Origin: Azospirillum oleiclasticum | GTDB lineage: Bacteria > Pseudomonadota > Alphaproteobacteria > Azospirillales > Azospirillaceae | Length of the DNA: 64,000 nucleotides | Assembly: GCF_013423485.1 (NCBI RefSeq) | Contig: NZ_JABFFR010000014.1 | Span: 90,930 to 154,929, forward strand | Direction: 5' to 3' | In this document: one piece after another, positions 47,235 to 55,914 of the stretch | Numbering within the stretch: position 1 is the first letter of the stretch | Layout of the letters: each line of letters starts with the position of its first letter | Position numbers and translations under genes: made by a program | The notes under the pieces: generated by a model | Database searches by the model: none | What the model was told of the DNA's origin: nothing | Seen by the model: only the letters and a program-made list of their open reading frames with translations

Positions 47235-47711
47235 TCAATTCACCGGGGTGAGGCAGTTCTGCACGATGGCGTAGCATTCGCTGGCGTTGCCGCCGCCGGG
47301 GCCGCCATAGACGATGCGTTCCACCGTCCCGTCCTTCAGGGTGAAGGTGGCCTGGCAGGAATAGGTCCGGATCTCGTCGCCGATGTAACCGGGCCATCCC
47401 CAGCCGCCCCAGCCATAGCGGTAGCCGGGATACCACGGCCCGCCATACCAGCTCCCGAAACTGCCGCCGGGGTAGGAGACGATGCGGCTGTTGGAATAGG
47501 TGTAGAACTCGTAGCCGTCGGCCGACGCCTGCCGCTCCGGAACCCCGGCGCAGGACAGGAGCTGTTGCTTGGACAGGCCGACGAGGCTGCGTTGCGCCGA
47601 GGCCGCCTTCTCCACCGCCGGGTTGGCGCAGGACGCCACGAGCAGCCCGGCCCCCAAAGTGGCGGCGATGCCCGCCGCCCGCGCACCCGTCCTCCGAACA
47701 CGATCGGTCAT
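47235..47711 (-). CDS. lipoprotein, possibly SmpA/OmlA-like
   Basis: A 158-residue predicted lipoprotein with lipobox LLVASC. The second of two consecutive ATGs is used because AAGGAGG then has good spacing. The segment LVGLSKQQLLSCAGVPERQ followed by EFYTYSNSRIVSY resembles the pattern of SmpA/OmlA-type lipoproteins, although this is only a resemblance. A Tyr/Gly/Trp-rich loop (GGSFGSWYGGPWYPGYRYGW) is striking. Further cysteines (IRTYSCQATF, ASECYAIVQNC) may pair. Function unknown. Confidence 0.6.
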   Translation of the reverse strand: MTDRVRRTGARAAGIAATLGAGLLVASCANPAVEKAASAQRSLVGLSKQQLLSCAGVPERQASADGYEFYTYSNSRIVSYPGGSFGSWYGGPWYPGYRYGWGGWGWPGYIGDEIRTYSCQATFTLKDGTVERIVYGGPGGGNASECYAIVQNCLTPVN

Positions 47712-47731
47712 CATGCCCTCCTTGCAGATCG

Positions 47732-48874
47732 TCACGCGCGCAGCCGGTGAGGTGACAACGCCAATTCCGTGGCTCCGAGTTCCACCACATCCCCCGGAAG
47801 TGCCGCGCCGGTCGCCAGTGCCGCCGCGCTGCGGCCCATGGCAGGAGCCGTCTGGATCCCGTAGCCGCCCTGGCCGGCCAGCCAGAAGAAGCCGGGTGCC
47901 GCGTCATCGAAGCCCACCACCGGCACCTTGTCGGCCACGAAGCTGCGCAGTCCCGCCCATTTGTGGGCGATCCGCCGCACCTGGAAGCGTGCGGCGGCGG
48001 TCACCCTTTCGACGGTGACGGCCACGTCCCATTCCTCCGGCTGCGCGTCGCAGGGCTCGACCGGCGTCTGGTCCGCGGGGGATGCCAGCAGCCGGCCGGC
48101 GTCCGGCTTGACGTAGAAGGTCTCGTCCACGTCGATGACCATCGGCCAGCCGCCCAGACTCTCCAGCTCCGACGGGTCGTCGAAGACCGGGTCGAACAGG
48201 ATGGCGGTGCGCCGCTTCGGCACCAACCCGATCGGCCGGACCCCGGCAAGTCCGGCCAGCACGTCGGCCCAGGCGCCGGCGGCGTTCACCAGCACCGGGG
48301 CGGCGAAGGCGCCGGCCGCGGTCTCCACCACCCACAGTCCGTCCCGCCGCTCCGCGGCTGTCACGCCGGCGCTGGTCACCAGCCGCCCGCCGCGGGCCTT
48401 CAGCCCGCGCAGGTAGCCCTGGTGGATGGCGTGCACGTCCATGTCCATGGCGTCCGGCTCCCACACCGCGCCGACGGCGTAGTCGTCGCGCAGCAGGGGC
48501 GCACGAGCCAGCGTCGCCGCCCGGTCCAGCCGTTCGATGGTGGGGGCCAGCGCACGCCCCTCGGCGTAGGCGGCGGCGAGGGATGCCTCCTGATCGGCCC
48601 GGCCGATCAGCAGCACGCCGCGCGGTGTCAGCAGCGGCGCCTCCGTGAACCCCGCGGGCGGGGCGCTGTAGAAGCCCCAGCTCGCCGCCGTCATCGCCCG
48701 CACCACCGGATGCCCGTAGGTGCGCGTATAGAGCGCGGCCGAGCGGCCGGTGGAGTGGTAGCCGGGCTGCCCCTCGCGCTCCAGCAGCAGCACGGAGCCG
48801 TGCGCCGCCAGCTCGTACCCCGCCGATGCGCCCGCCATGCCCGCCCCGACGATCAGGAATTCCGCCCGCTCCAT
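47732..48874 (-). CDS. FAD-dependent oxidoreductase, DAO/glycine oxidase fold
   Basis: A 380-residue flavoprotein of the D-amino-acid / glycine oxidase family. The FAD loop is FLIVGAGMAGASAGYELA, and the catalytic-core segment AGQGGYGIQTAPAMGRSAA lies near the end. YHSTGRSAALYTRTYGH is typical of this subgroup. An upstream ATG (30 bases earlier) is possible, but this one has GGGAGGG and keeps the flavin loop at the N-terminus. Substrate not determined. Next to arfB and a lipoprotein, with no clear pathway partners. Confidence 0.83.
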   Translation of the reverse strand: MERAEFLIVGAGMAGASAGYELAAHGSVLLLEREGQPGYHSTGRSAALYTRTYGHPVVRAMTAASWGFYSAPPAGFTEAPLLTPRGVLLIGRADQEASLAAAYAEGRALAPTIERLDRAATLARAPLLRDDYAVGAVWEPDAMDMDVHAIHQGYLRGLKARGGRLVTSAGVTAAERRDGLWVVETAAGAFAAPVLVNAAGAWADVLAGLAGVRPIGLVPKRRTAILFDPVFDDPSELESLGGWPMVIDVDETFYVKPDAGRLLASPADQTPVEPCDAQPEEWDVAVTVERVTAAARFQVRRIAHKWAGLRSFVADKVPVVGFDDAAPGFFWLAGQGGYGIQTAPAMGRSAAALATGAALPGDVVELGATELALSPHRLRA

Positions 48875-48948
48875 ACCGATCCCTCCCGGCGCCTCAGTCG
48901 TCATGCTAGCGCAGGATATCCGGACAAGCCACGCACCGGCACAGCTTG

Positions 48949-49368
48949 TCAGTCGGTCGCCGGTCCGCGCCGCCCCTGCTTGATCTCCGACCGCTTCGCC
49001 TTTCCTTCCAGCCGGCGCTGCTTCGATCCGAAGGTGGGCTTCGTCGGCCGGCGCGGCTTGGGTGGCACCGAGGCGTCGCGGATCAGATCCACCAGCCGTT
49101 CCCGCACGTCCTCGCGGTTGCGGATCTGGCTCCGGTGGCTGTCGCCCATCAGGATCAGGACGCCGTCCGAGGTCATGCGGGATCCGGCCAGCCGAACGAG
49201 CCGGGCCTTCACGTCGTCCGGAATGTTCGGCGAGTTCGCCACGTCGAAACGCAGCTGCACGGCGCTGTCGGTCTTGTTGACGTGCTGGCCGCCGGGGCCG
49301 GAGGCGCGCACGAACTCCTCCCGGAGCTCGCTGTCGTCCAGGGTGATGCGGGGCGTCACGCGGAGCAT
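48949..49368 (-). CDS. arfB: peptidyl-tRNA hydrolase ArfB (ribosome rescue)
   Basis: A 139-residue release-factor-like protein that frees stalled ribosomes. GGQ at residues 26-28 (RASGPGGQHVNKTDSAVQLR) is the catalytic tripeptide, and the lysine/arginine-rich tail (FGSKQRRLEGKAKRSE) is the part that enters the mRNA channel. An upstream ATG would add 51 non-conserved residues. Length matches ArfB/YaeJ. Confidence 0.92.
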   Translation of the reverse strand: MLRVTPRITLDDSELREEFVRASGPGGQHVNKTDSAVQLRFDVANSPNIPDDVKARLVRLAGSRMTSDGVLILMGDSHRSQIRNREDVRERLVDLIRDASVPPKPRRPTKPTFGSKQRRLEGKAKRSEIKQGRRGPATD

Positions 49369-49568
49369 GGCCGGCTCCGGAGAGGATCGGGCGGGGCAAG
49401 GGGCCGGCCGGTGCGTCGGGCGATCGTGTCCATGCCGGCGAATGTCGGGCTTCCCGCCGTCCGTGGCAATGGTCGTGTTCCGGTCCACGCGCGCTTTGAC
49501 GCACCTCGTTTTCTCGTGCAAGATCGGAGAAGGAATCGAATCGGCCCCGACGGGGCGGGAAGGCTGTC

Positions 49569-50036
49569 GTGCGTGTGCGGCTGTGGGACGGCAGTTGGGA
49601 TGCCCGGTCGCTGCGGTTCCCGCTTCTGATCGTCGGCGGCCTTGTTGCGCTGGGTGCCCTCAGCGTGGGCGGCGCCGCTGCCGTGAAGTCGATGCTGGCA
49701 CCGCCCAAGCCCGATGCGGCGGTGCGGATGGGCCCGAAGCGCAACTACGCCGCGCTGCCGGAGATCTCCGTCGCCGTCGGCGGTGCCGCCGACCGCACGG
49801 TGGACCTGCGCATCCTGGTCGAACTGGATCCGCAGGTCGATCCCAAGGCGACCGATCCCTACGCCCCCCGCATCGCCGACCGCGTGGGCGACCGCATCCG
49901 TGAGATCGGGCTGGACCGGCTGAACGGCAGCGAGGGCGCCGGGCTGGTGAAGGACGCCATCACCGCCGTGGTGGACCGCGAGATCCGTCCCCTGCGGGTC
50001 CGCGAGGTTCTGCTGGACCGCATGATCATCCGCTGA
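49569..50036 (+). CDS. FliL-like membrane protein
   Basis: A 155-residue protein with one membrane helix (LLIVGGLVALGALSVGGAA) after a short basic N-terminus, then a periplasmic domain ending DREIRPLRVREVLLDRMIIR. The layout of helix, short linker and stomatin-like domain resembles FliL, which stiffens the flagellar motor. No other flagellar gene is near, so it is either an isolated FliL paralogue or a look-alike. GTG start with GGGAAGG upstream. Confidence 0.6.
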   Translation: MRVRLWDGSWDARSLRFPLLIVGGLVALGALSVGGAAAVKSMLAPPKPDAAVRMGPKRNYAALPEISVAVGGAADRTVDLRILVELDPQVDPKATDPYAPRIADRVGDRIREIGLDRLNGSEGAGLVKDAITAVVDREIRPLRVREVLLDRMIIR

Positions 50037-50090
50037 ACGAATGCAACCGACGCGGGCGCCGGGACCAACGCCCCGGCGCCCCTTGTCCAT

Positions 50091-52736
50091 TCACGCCTCG
50101 AGGCTCTTCGACGCCACCTCGAACACGTCCGGCGACAGGGCGGGGGTGGCGACGATGCGTTCGAGCTGGGTGCGCATCTGCGCCTGCCGCGTCGCGTCGT
50201 AGCGGCGGATGCGCGAGAACTGGCCCATCAGCCGGGACGCCACCTGCGGATTCATCGGATCGATGCGCAGCACCTGGTCGGCCAGGAAGGCGTAGCCGGC
50301 GCCGTCGGTGGCGTGGAAGCGCACGGGGTTGCCGCCGGCGAAGGCGCCGATCAGGCTGTAGACCTTGTTCGGGTTGCGGATCTCGAAGGCGGGGTGGTCG
50401 AGCAGCGCGCGCACCCGATCCAGCGTGTCGGGCCGGTGCGAGGTGGCCTGGACGTTGAACCATTTGTCCACCACCAGCCGGTCGTCCTTCCAGCGATCGT
50501 AGAAGGCGGCCAGCGCGTCCTCCCGCTCCGGCGCGTCCGACCCGGCGAGCAACTGGAGCGCCGCGATCACGTCGGTCATCGCCCGGCTGCCGTGGAACTG
50601 GCCGATGGCGAGGCCCACCGCCTCGGGGTCCGGGCGCGCCATCAGGTAGGCGAGGCACAGGTTCTTCAGCGACCGCCGGCCGATCGCCGCCGCGTCCACC
50701 GAGAAGGGCTCGTTGCCGGCGTGCGCGCGGTGGGTGGCGAGCCAGCGGTCGCGCAGCCGCTCCGCCAGCGTGCGGCGGGCGAACTCGCGGGCCTCGTGGA
50801 TGGCGATGGGGTCGATCACCGCCATCTGCGTGCCGAGGTATGACTCGCCCGGCAGCACCAGCGCCTGCGCCGCGAAGGCCGGGTCGTGCCCGGCGTCGCC
50901 CAGCACCGCCCCCATCGCCCCGACGAAGCCGTCGGGCAGGGCGAGCGGCCGGCCGGACTGGATGTCGGCGACCAGCCCCAGCAGGATGCGCACGCCCAGC
51001 ACCTGCCCGGCCTCCCACCGGTTGAACGGGTCGCTGTCGTTGGCGGTGAGGAAGGTCAGGTCGGCGTCGGTCAGGTCGGCAGTCAGCTTGACCGGCGCCG
51101 AGAAGCCGCGCAGCAGCGACGGCACCGGGCGGGCCGGCACGTCCACGAATTCGAACCGCTGCTCCGCCGCGCGCAGCTCCAGCACGCGCGAGGTGCCGCC
51201 GGGCGCCGCCTCCCCCGCCAGCCGCAGCGGCAGGTCCTTGCCGTCCGGTCCCAGAAGCCCGGTGACCAGCGGCATGTGCATGGGCATCTTGTCGGGCTGG
51301 CCGGGGGTGGGGGGCACCGTCTGCCGCACGGTCAGGCGGTAGGTCCGGGCCGCCTCGTCATACTCCCCGGTCACCCGCAGTTCGGGCGTTCCGGCCTGGC
51401 TGTACCACAGCTTGAACTGGGTGAGGTCGACGCCCCCGGCGTCGGCCATGGCCGCGGCGAAGTCGTCGCAGGTCACCGCCTGCCCGTCGTGGCGCTGGAA
51501 GTAGAGATCCATTCCCCGGCGGAAGCCCTCGGCCCCCAGCAGGGTGTGGTACATGCGGATGACCTCCGCCCCCTTGTTGTAGACGGTGGGCGTGTAGAAG
51601 TTGTTGATCTCCACATAGGATTCCGGCCGCACCGGGTGCGCCATGGCGCCGGAATCCTCGGGGAACTGCACGGTGCGCAGGCCTTGCACATCCTGGATGC
51701 GCTTGACCGCGGCGGAGTTCATGTCGGCGCTGAACTGCTGGTCGCGGAAGACCGTCAGCCCCTCCTTCAGCGAGAGCTGGAACCAGTCACGGCAGGTGAC
51801 GCGGTTGCCGGTCCAGTTGTGGAAATACTCGTGCGCCACCACCGCCTCGATGCCGAGGAAGTCGCCGTCGGTCGCCGTCTCCGGCCGCGCCAGGATGTAT
51901 TTGGTGTTGAAGACGTTCAGCGACTTGTTTTCCATCGCCCCCATGTTGAAGTCGGACACGGCGACGATGTTGAAGATGTCGAGATCGTATTCGAGGCCGT
52001 AGACCTCCTCGTCCCACGCCATCGATTTCTTCAGGGAGCGCATGGCGTGGTCGCACTTGTCCTCGTTGCCCGGCTCGACATAGATGCGCAGGGCGACGTC
52101 ACGGCCGGAGCGGGTGCGGAAGCGGTCCTCGACCGCGCGCAGGTCGCCGGCCACCAGGGCGAACAGATAACAGGGCTTGGGGAAGGGGTCCTCCCACTTG
52201 GCCCAGTGCCGCCCGTCGGCGGCATCGCCCGAGCCGACGAGGTTGCCGTTGGACAGCAGCACCGGATACCGGGCCTTCTCCGCCTCGATGACCGTCGTGT
52301 AACGGGCCATCACGTCGGGGCGGTCGATGAAATAGGTGATCTTGCGGAAGCCCTCCGCCTCGCACTGGGTGCAATAGTTGCCGGAGGATTTGTAGAGCCC
52401 TTCCAGCGCCATGTTGTCCTGCGGCCGGGTGCGGACGACCGTCTCCAGCACGAAGGTGTCGGGCGTGTCCGGCAGGGTCAGGTGGTCGGGTGACAGGATG
52501 TAGCCGTCGGGACCGAGCGGCACCCCGTCCACAGTCACCGACACCAGCTCCAGCCGCTGCCCGTCGAGCACCAGCGGCTCCGCGCCCGCGCGCGCCGGGT
52601 TCTGGCGGATGCCGAGCCGGGCGCGCACCGTGGTCGCCTCCTCGCGCAGATCCACATGCAGATCGACGGTGTCGATCAGGTGCGTGGAGGGTCGGTATGC
52701 GGTGAGGTGGATGGCCTTCGGGGTGCCCTTGTCCAT
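50091..52736 (-). CDS. pepN: aminopeptidase N
   Basis: An 881-residue M1 metallopeptidase that trims neutral N-terminal residues from peptides. The zinc site is H302-E303-x-x-H306 in VVAHEYFHNWTGNR with the second glutamate in LSLKEGLTVFRDQ, and the GAMEN exopeptidase signature is MGAMENKSLN. Length and all domains match the E. coli type. No partner genes are in the operon. Confidence 0.97.
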   Translation of the reverse strand: MDKGTPKAIHLTAYRPSTHLIDTVDLHVDLREEATTVRARLGIRQNPARAGAEPLVLDGQRLELVSVTVDGVPLGPDGYILSPDHLTLPDTPDTFVLETVVRTRPQDNMALEGLYKSSGNYCTQCEAEGFRKITYFIDRPDVMARYTTVIEAEKARYPVLLSNGNLVGSGDAADGRHWAKWEDPFPKPCYLFALVAGDLRAVEDRFRTRSGRDVALRIYVEPGNEDKCDHAMRSLKKSMAWDEEVYGLEYDLDIFNIVAVSDFNMGAMENKSLNVFNTKYILARPETATDGDFLGIEAVVAHEYFHNWTGNRVTCRDWFQLSLKEGLTVFRDQQFSADMNSAAVKRIQDVQGLRTVQFPEDSGAMAHPVRPESYVEINNFYTPTVYNKGAEVIRMYHTLLGAEGFRRGMDLYFQRHDGQAVTCDDFAAAMADAGGVDLTQFKLWYSQAGTPELRVTGEYDEAARTYRLTVRQTVPPTPGQPDKMPMHMPLVTGLLGPDGKDLPLRLAGEAAPGGTSRVLELRAAEQRFEFVDVPARPVPSLLRGFSAPVKLTADLTDADLTFLTANDSDPFNRWEAGQVLGVRILLGLVADIQSGRPLALPDGFVGAMGAVLGDAGHDPAFAAQALVLPGESYLGTQMAVIDPIAIHEAREFARRTLAERLRDRWLATHRAHAGNEPFSVDAAAIGRRSLKNLCLAYLMARPDPEAVGLAIGQFHGSRAMTDVIAALQLLAGSDAPEREDALAAFYDRWKDDRLVVDKWFNVQATSHRPDTLDRVRALLDHPAFEIRNPNKVYSLIGAFAGGNPVRFHATDGAGYAFLADQVLRIDPMNPQVASRLMGQFSRIRRYDATRQAQMRTQLERIVATPALSPDVFEVASKSLEA

Positions 52737-52892
52737 GATGGTGTCTCGTCTCCCGTGGGATGCCGCCTGGGCGGGTCGTCGTCGACAGACATATGGGGAA
52801 ACCGTCCGCAGCCCAAGCGTCAGCCGTCGGAAACCGCAGGCTGACGCGTGCAGGGCCGCCTTGCGTCGCGATGGCGCGATGGCCGGGGGGCG

Positions 52893-53087
52893 TCAGGGGC
52901 GAAGGTCGGGAGGCGAAAGCGGTGAGGCCGGCCGGTTGAACCCGCCGGACCGCTCCTGCGGCGGCCGGTTCCGCAGCTTGGCGGCACCGCGCTGCAGCGC
53001 GGCGGCGATGACGAGAAGGGTGTTGCGCGCGCCTGGATTCTTCATGGCCAAGCGGTAGAGTGTCAGTGCGTGCATGTCGAGAGTCAC
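52893..53087 (-). CDS. small hypothetical protein
   Basis: A 64-residue protein I do not recognise. AGGAGGG is 7 bases before the GTG used here; an ATG 12 bases later has no ribosome-binding site. Sequence: an amphipathic N-terminus (LTLYRLAMKNPGARNTLLVI) then a proline-rich, basic tail. It lies in the 600-base stretch between pepN and bdhA, where nothing else coding was seen. Confidence 0.4.
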   Translation of the reverse strand: MTLDMHALTLYRLAMKNPGARNTLLVIAAALQRGAAKLRNRPPQERSGGFNRPASPLSPPDLRP

Positions 53088-53309
53088 TGCCGGTCCCTCC
53101 TGACACCCACCGTCCAGCCTTCGAGCAAGAAAGCCACGGCTCGACCCGAGGATCGCAGGGAACTCCGATGTGGTCAACACGAGTTCGATTGCGCGTCGGT
53201 AACCGGAATTTCGACGTTTGTTACCATTTGCAATGCGAATTACCGGATGGATATCTGAGTATGACCTATCGGTAGTGGCGTTGTTGCGGCCGGTCGGGAA
53301 GAAAGGACT

Positions 53310-53330
53310 GGGCGGGACGGTGTCCCGCCC
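53310..53330 (-). terminator. terminator of bdhA
   Basis: GGGCGGGAC and GTCCCGCCC form a 9-base stem with a 3-base loop 6 bases past the bdhA stop; on the minus strand CTTTCTTCC follows. Confidence 0.65.
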
Positions 53331-53336
53331 CGGCGA

Positions 53337-54122
53337 TCACTGCGCGGTCCAGCCGCCATCCATGGTGAGGGCGGCGCCGGTCATCTGGTCGGCACTTGCG
53401 CTGCACAGGAACACGGCGAGGCCGCCGAGCTGCTCCGGCGTGACGAAATCGCCCGAGGGCTGCTTCGAACCAAGGAGCTTGGCGCGCGCGTCGGCGTCGC
53501 TCAGCCCCTGCTCGGCGGCCAGCGCGTCGATCTGCTTCTGCACCAGCGGGGTCAGAACCCAGCCCGGACAGATGGCGTTGCAGGTCACGCCGGTGCCCGC
53601 GGTCTCAAGCGCCACCGTCTTCGTCAGCCCGACCACGCCGTGCTTTGCCGCGATGTAGGCGCCCTTCTGGACCGACGCGACCAGACCATGGGCCGATGCG
53701 ATGTTGATGATGCGGCCCCAGCCGCGCTGCTTCATGCCGCCGACCGTCAGGCGCATGCCGTGGAACACCGCCGACAGGTTGATGGCGATGACCGCGTCCC
53801 AGCGCTCGGGCGGGAACTCCTCGATGAGGGCGACATGCTGGATGCCGGCGTTGTTCACGATGATGTCGACCGGCCCCAGCGTTGCGGTGGCGTGGTCGAT
53901 CAGCGCCTTCACCCCGTCGCCCGACGACAGGTCCGCGCCGTGGAAGGTCGCCCGCACCCCGAACTCCTCGGCCAGACCGGCACGGATCCGCTCGATCTCG
54001 GCCGCATCGCCGAACCCGTTGAGCACCACGTCGGCGCCGGCACCGGCGAGCGCCCGCGCGATGCCCAGGCCGATTCCGCTGGTCGATCCGGTGACGACCG
54101 CGATCCTACCCTTCAGCGTCAT
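53337..54122 (-). CDS. bdhA: 3-hydroxybutyrate dehydrogenase
   Basis: A 261-residue short-chain dehydrogenase that interconverts 3-hydroxybutyrate and acetoacetate in storage-polymer (PHB) turnover. TGSTSGIGLGIA is the NAD loop; N115, S143, Y156 and K160 form the catalytic tetrad. VALIEEFPPERWDAVIAINL, NAICPGWVLTPLVQKQI and the ending LTMDGGWTAQ match the 3-HBDH type. It is a single-gene unit divergent from the hybrid kinase. Confidence 0.92.
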   Translation of the reverse strand: MTLKGRIAVVTGSTSGIGLGIARALAGAGADVVLNGFGDAAEIERIRAGLAEEFGVRATFHGADLSSGDGVKALIDHATATLGPVDIIVNNAGIQHVALIEEFPPERWDAVIAINLSAVFHGMRLTVGGMKQRGWGRIINIASAHGLVASVQKGAYIAAKHGVVGLTKTVALETAGTGVTCNAICPGWVLTPLVQKQIDALAAEQGLSDADARAKLLGSKQPSGDFVTPEQLGGLAVFLCSASADQMTGAALTMDGGWTAQ

Positions 54123-54405
54123 TGCTTATCTCCATCCCGAATGAGCGCCGGACCGGTTGCGCGCCGCCGGCGGCGAGCCGAACCATGCAACCTGCCGGCC
54201 GGTTTGTCACGCCGCGCGACCGCACATGCCGGGTAGGGACCGGCCGATCAGCGTCCAGCCCAAGGTCGCGGCTTGCGAAGCTGGATTGCGATGTTAAGGT
54301 ACGCCCTCGAATGACAGCGGCTTGCGCGACGGGCGCGCGGGATCGCCGGCACAGGGGGTGGCCCCGGTGCAATGTCCGGCGATCCCACCAGTGAAAGGCG
54401 TCGGG

Positions 54406-55914
54406 ATGGCATCCCTGGAGACACTGGCGCGGGCTGCCGACCTGTCGAAGGATTCGGTGGCCGTTCTGCGCATCGCCGGGCCGGACGGGGACGGCGCAAT
54501 CATTACGTACGCCAATCACGGTTTCCTGCGCCTTGCGGCCATCGGCATCGCCGACATCGTCGGGGAGCCGCTTGTGCGCCTGCGTCACCCGCTGGCCGGG
54601 GTGGAATGGACGGACGCGCTGCGTGCGGCCCTGGTGTCGGGGGATGACGGCCGGGTCGAGCTGGCCGGCACGGCGCCCGATGGCCGGCCGCTCCAGCTCG
54701 AACTGTCGGTCCGGCACCTTCCGGAAGAGGGGCTCCTGCTTCTCTCTCTGCGCGACGTGACCGAAACCTGGCGGATGATCGAGGAGCTGCGCGAGGCCAA
54801 GGAGCTGGCGGAGGCCGCCAACCTCGCCAAGTCGCGCTTCCTGGCGTCGGCCAGCCACGATCTGCGCCAGCCGCTGCACGCCATGAGCCTCCTACTGGGC
54901 GTGCTGCGCAACCGCATCGAGGATCCGGAGCTGCTGCCGGTCACCGACCAGCTCCAGCAGTCGCTCGACGCCATGATGGAGCTGTTCAGCGCCCTGCTCG
55001 ACATTTCCAAGTTCGAGACGGGGGCGGTGTCGGTCAACAAGTCGGTCATCCGGGTGGACCAGCTTCTCAGCCGCATCCAGGTCGATTTCGGCGCGGCGGC
55101 GCGGGCCAAGGGCGTGCGGCTGCGCATCGTCGGCTGCCCGCGGTCGGTGTGGAGCGACTCCATGCTGCTGGAGCGGATGCTGCGCAATCTGGTGTCCAAT
55201 GCCATCCGCTACACCCCGTCCGGCGGGCGGGTGCTGCTGGGCGCACGGCGGCGGCGCGACGCGCTGCGGCTCGACGTGCTGGACACCGGCCCCGGCATCC
55301 CACCGGACCAGCTCCGCTCGATCTTCGAGGAGTTCCACCAGGTCGGCAACCCCGCCCGGCAGCGGTCGGAGGGGCATGGGCTGGGCTTGGCCATCGTCAA
55401 GCGGGGGGCCGGGCTGTTGGGACACCGGCTCGACGTCGCCTCCACCCCCGGCCGGGGCTCGCGCTTCTCGGTCGAGGTGCCACTGTCCGCCGATCTCGGC
55501 GATGTGCTGCAGGTGCTGTCGGCGCGCGACGAGCCGGCACCGGCCACGAACACCAGCCGCGTCGTGGTGGTGGAGGACGACCCGCTGGTCGCGCTCGCCA
55601 TGCGCATGGTGATCGAGGACATGGGCTGCGAGGTGGTGGTCGCCAGCGATGGCACCGCCGCCATGGCGGCGCTGTCCGACGGGCGGCCGGTGCATCTGAT
55701 CCTGTCCGATTACCGGCTGGGTGGCGGAGAGGACGGGATCACGACCGTGCAGAAGCTGCGCGCCCTGTACGGACCCGCTGCCATCGCCGGCATCGTCACC
55801 GGCGACCTGTCCGCGGACATCCAGACCCGTGCCAAGGCCATCGGTGCCCGCTGCTTCCTGAAACCGCTGCGCCCCGAGCAGCTCAAAGCGCTGGTGGCGG
55901 AAGCCGGCTGCTAA
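54406..55914 (+). CDS. hybrid histidine kinase (PAS-like / HisKA-HATPase / receiver)
   Basis: A 502-residue cytoplasmic two-component hybrid kinase. An N-terminal PAS-like region covers residues 1-125, H151 in ASASHDLRQPLHAM is the phosphorylated histidine, the ATP domain has NLVSNAIRYT, VLDTGPGIPP and GHGLGLAIVKR, and the C-terminal receiver carries D435 in LILSDYRLGG and K486. No membrane segment or output domain is present. The HDLRQPLHAM form is typical of kinases acting on a separate regulator. It converges on egtB with a 4-base overlap. Confidence 0.9.
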   Translation: MASLETLARAADLSKDSVAVLRIAGPDGDGAIITYANHGFLRLAAIGIADIVGEPLVRLRHPLAGVEWTDALRAALVSGDDGRVELAGTAPDGRPLQLELSVRHLPEEGLLLLSLRDVTETWRMIEELREAKELAEAANLAKSRFLASASHDLRQPLHAMSLLLGVLRNRIEDPELLPVTDQLQQSLDAMMELFSALLDISKFETGAVSVNKSVIRVDQLLSRIQVDFGAAARAKGVRLRIVGCPRSVWSDSMLLERMLRNLVSNAIRYTPSGGRVLLGARRRRDALRLDVLDTGPGIPPDQLRSIFEEFHQVGNPARQRSEGHGLGLAIVKRGAGLLGHRLDVASTPGRGSRFSVEVPLSADLGDVLQVLSARDEPAPATNTSRVVVVEDDPLVALAMRMVIEDMGCEVVVASDGTAAMAALSDGRPVHLILSDYRLGGGEDGITTVQKLRALYGPAAIAGIVTGDLSADIQTRAKAIGARCFLKPLRPEQLKALVAEAGC

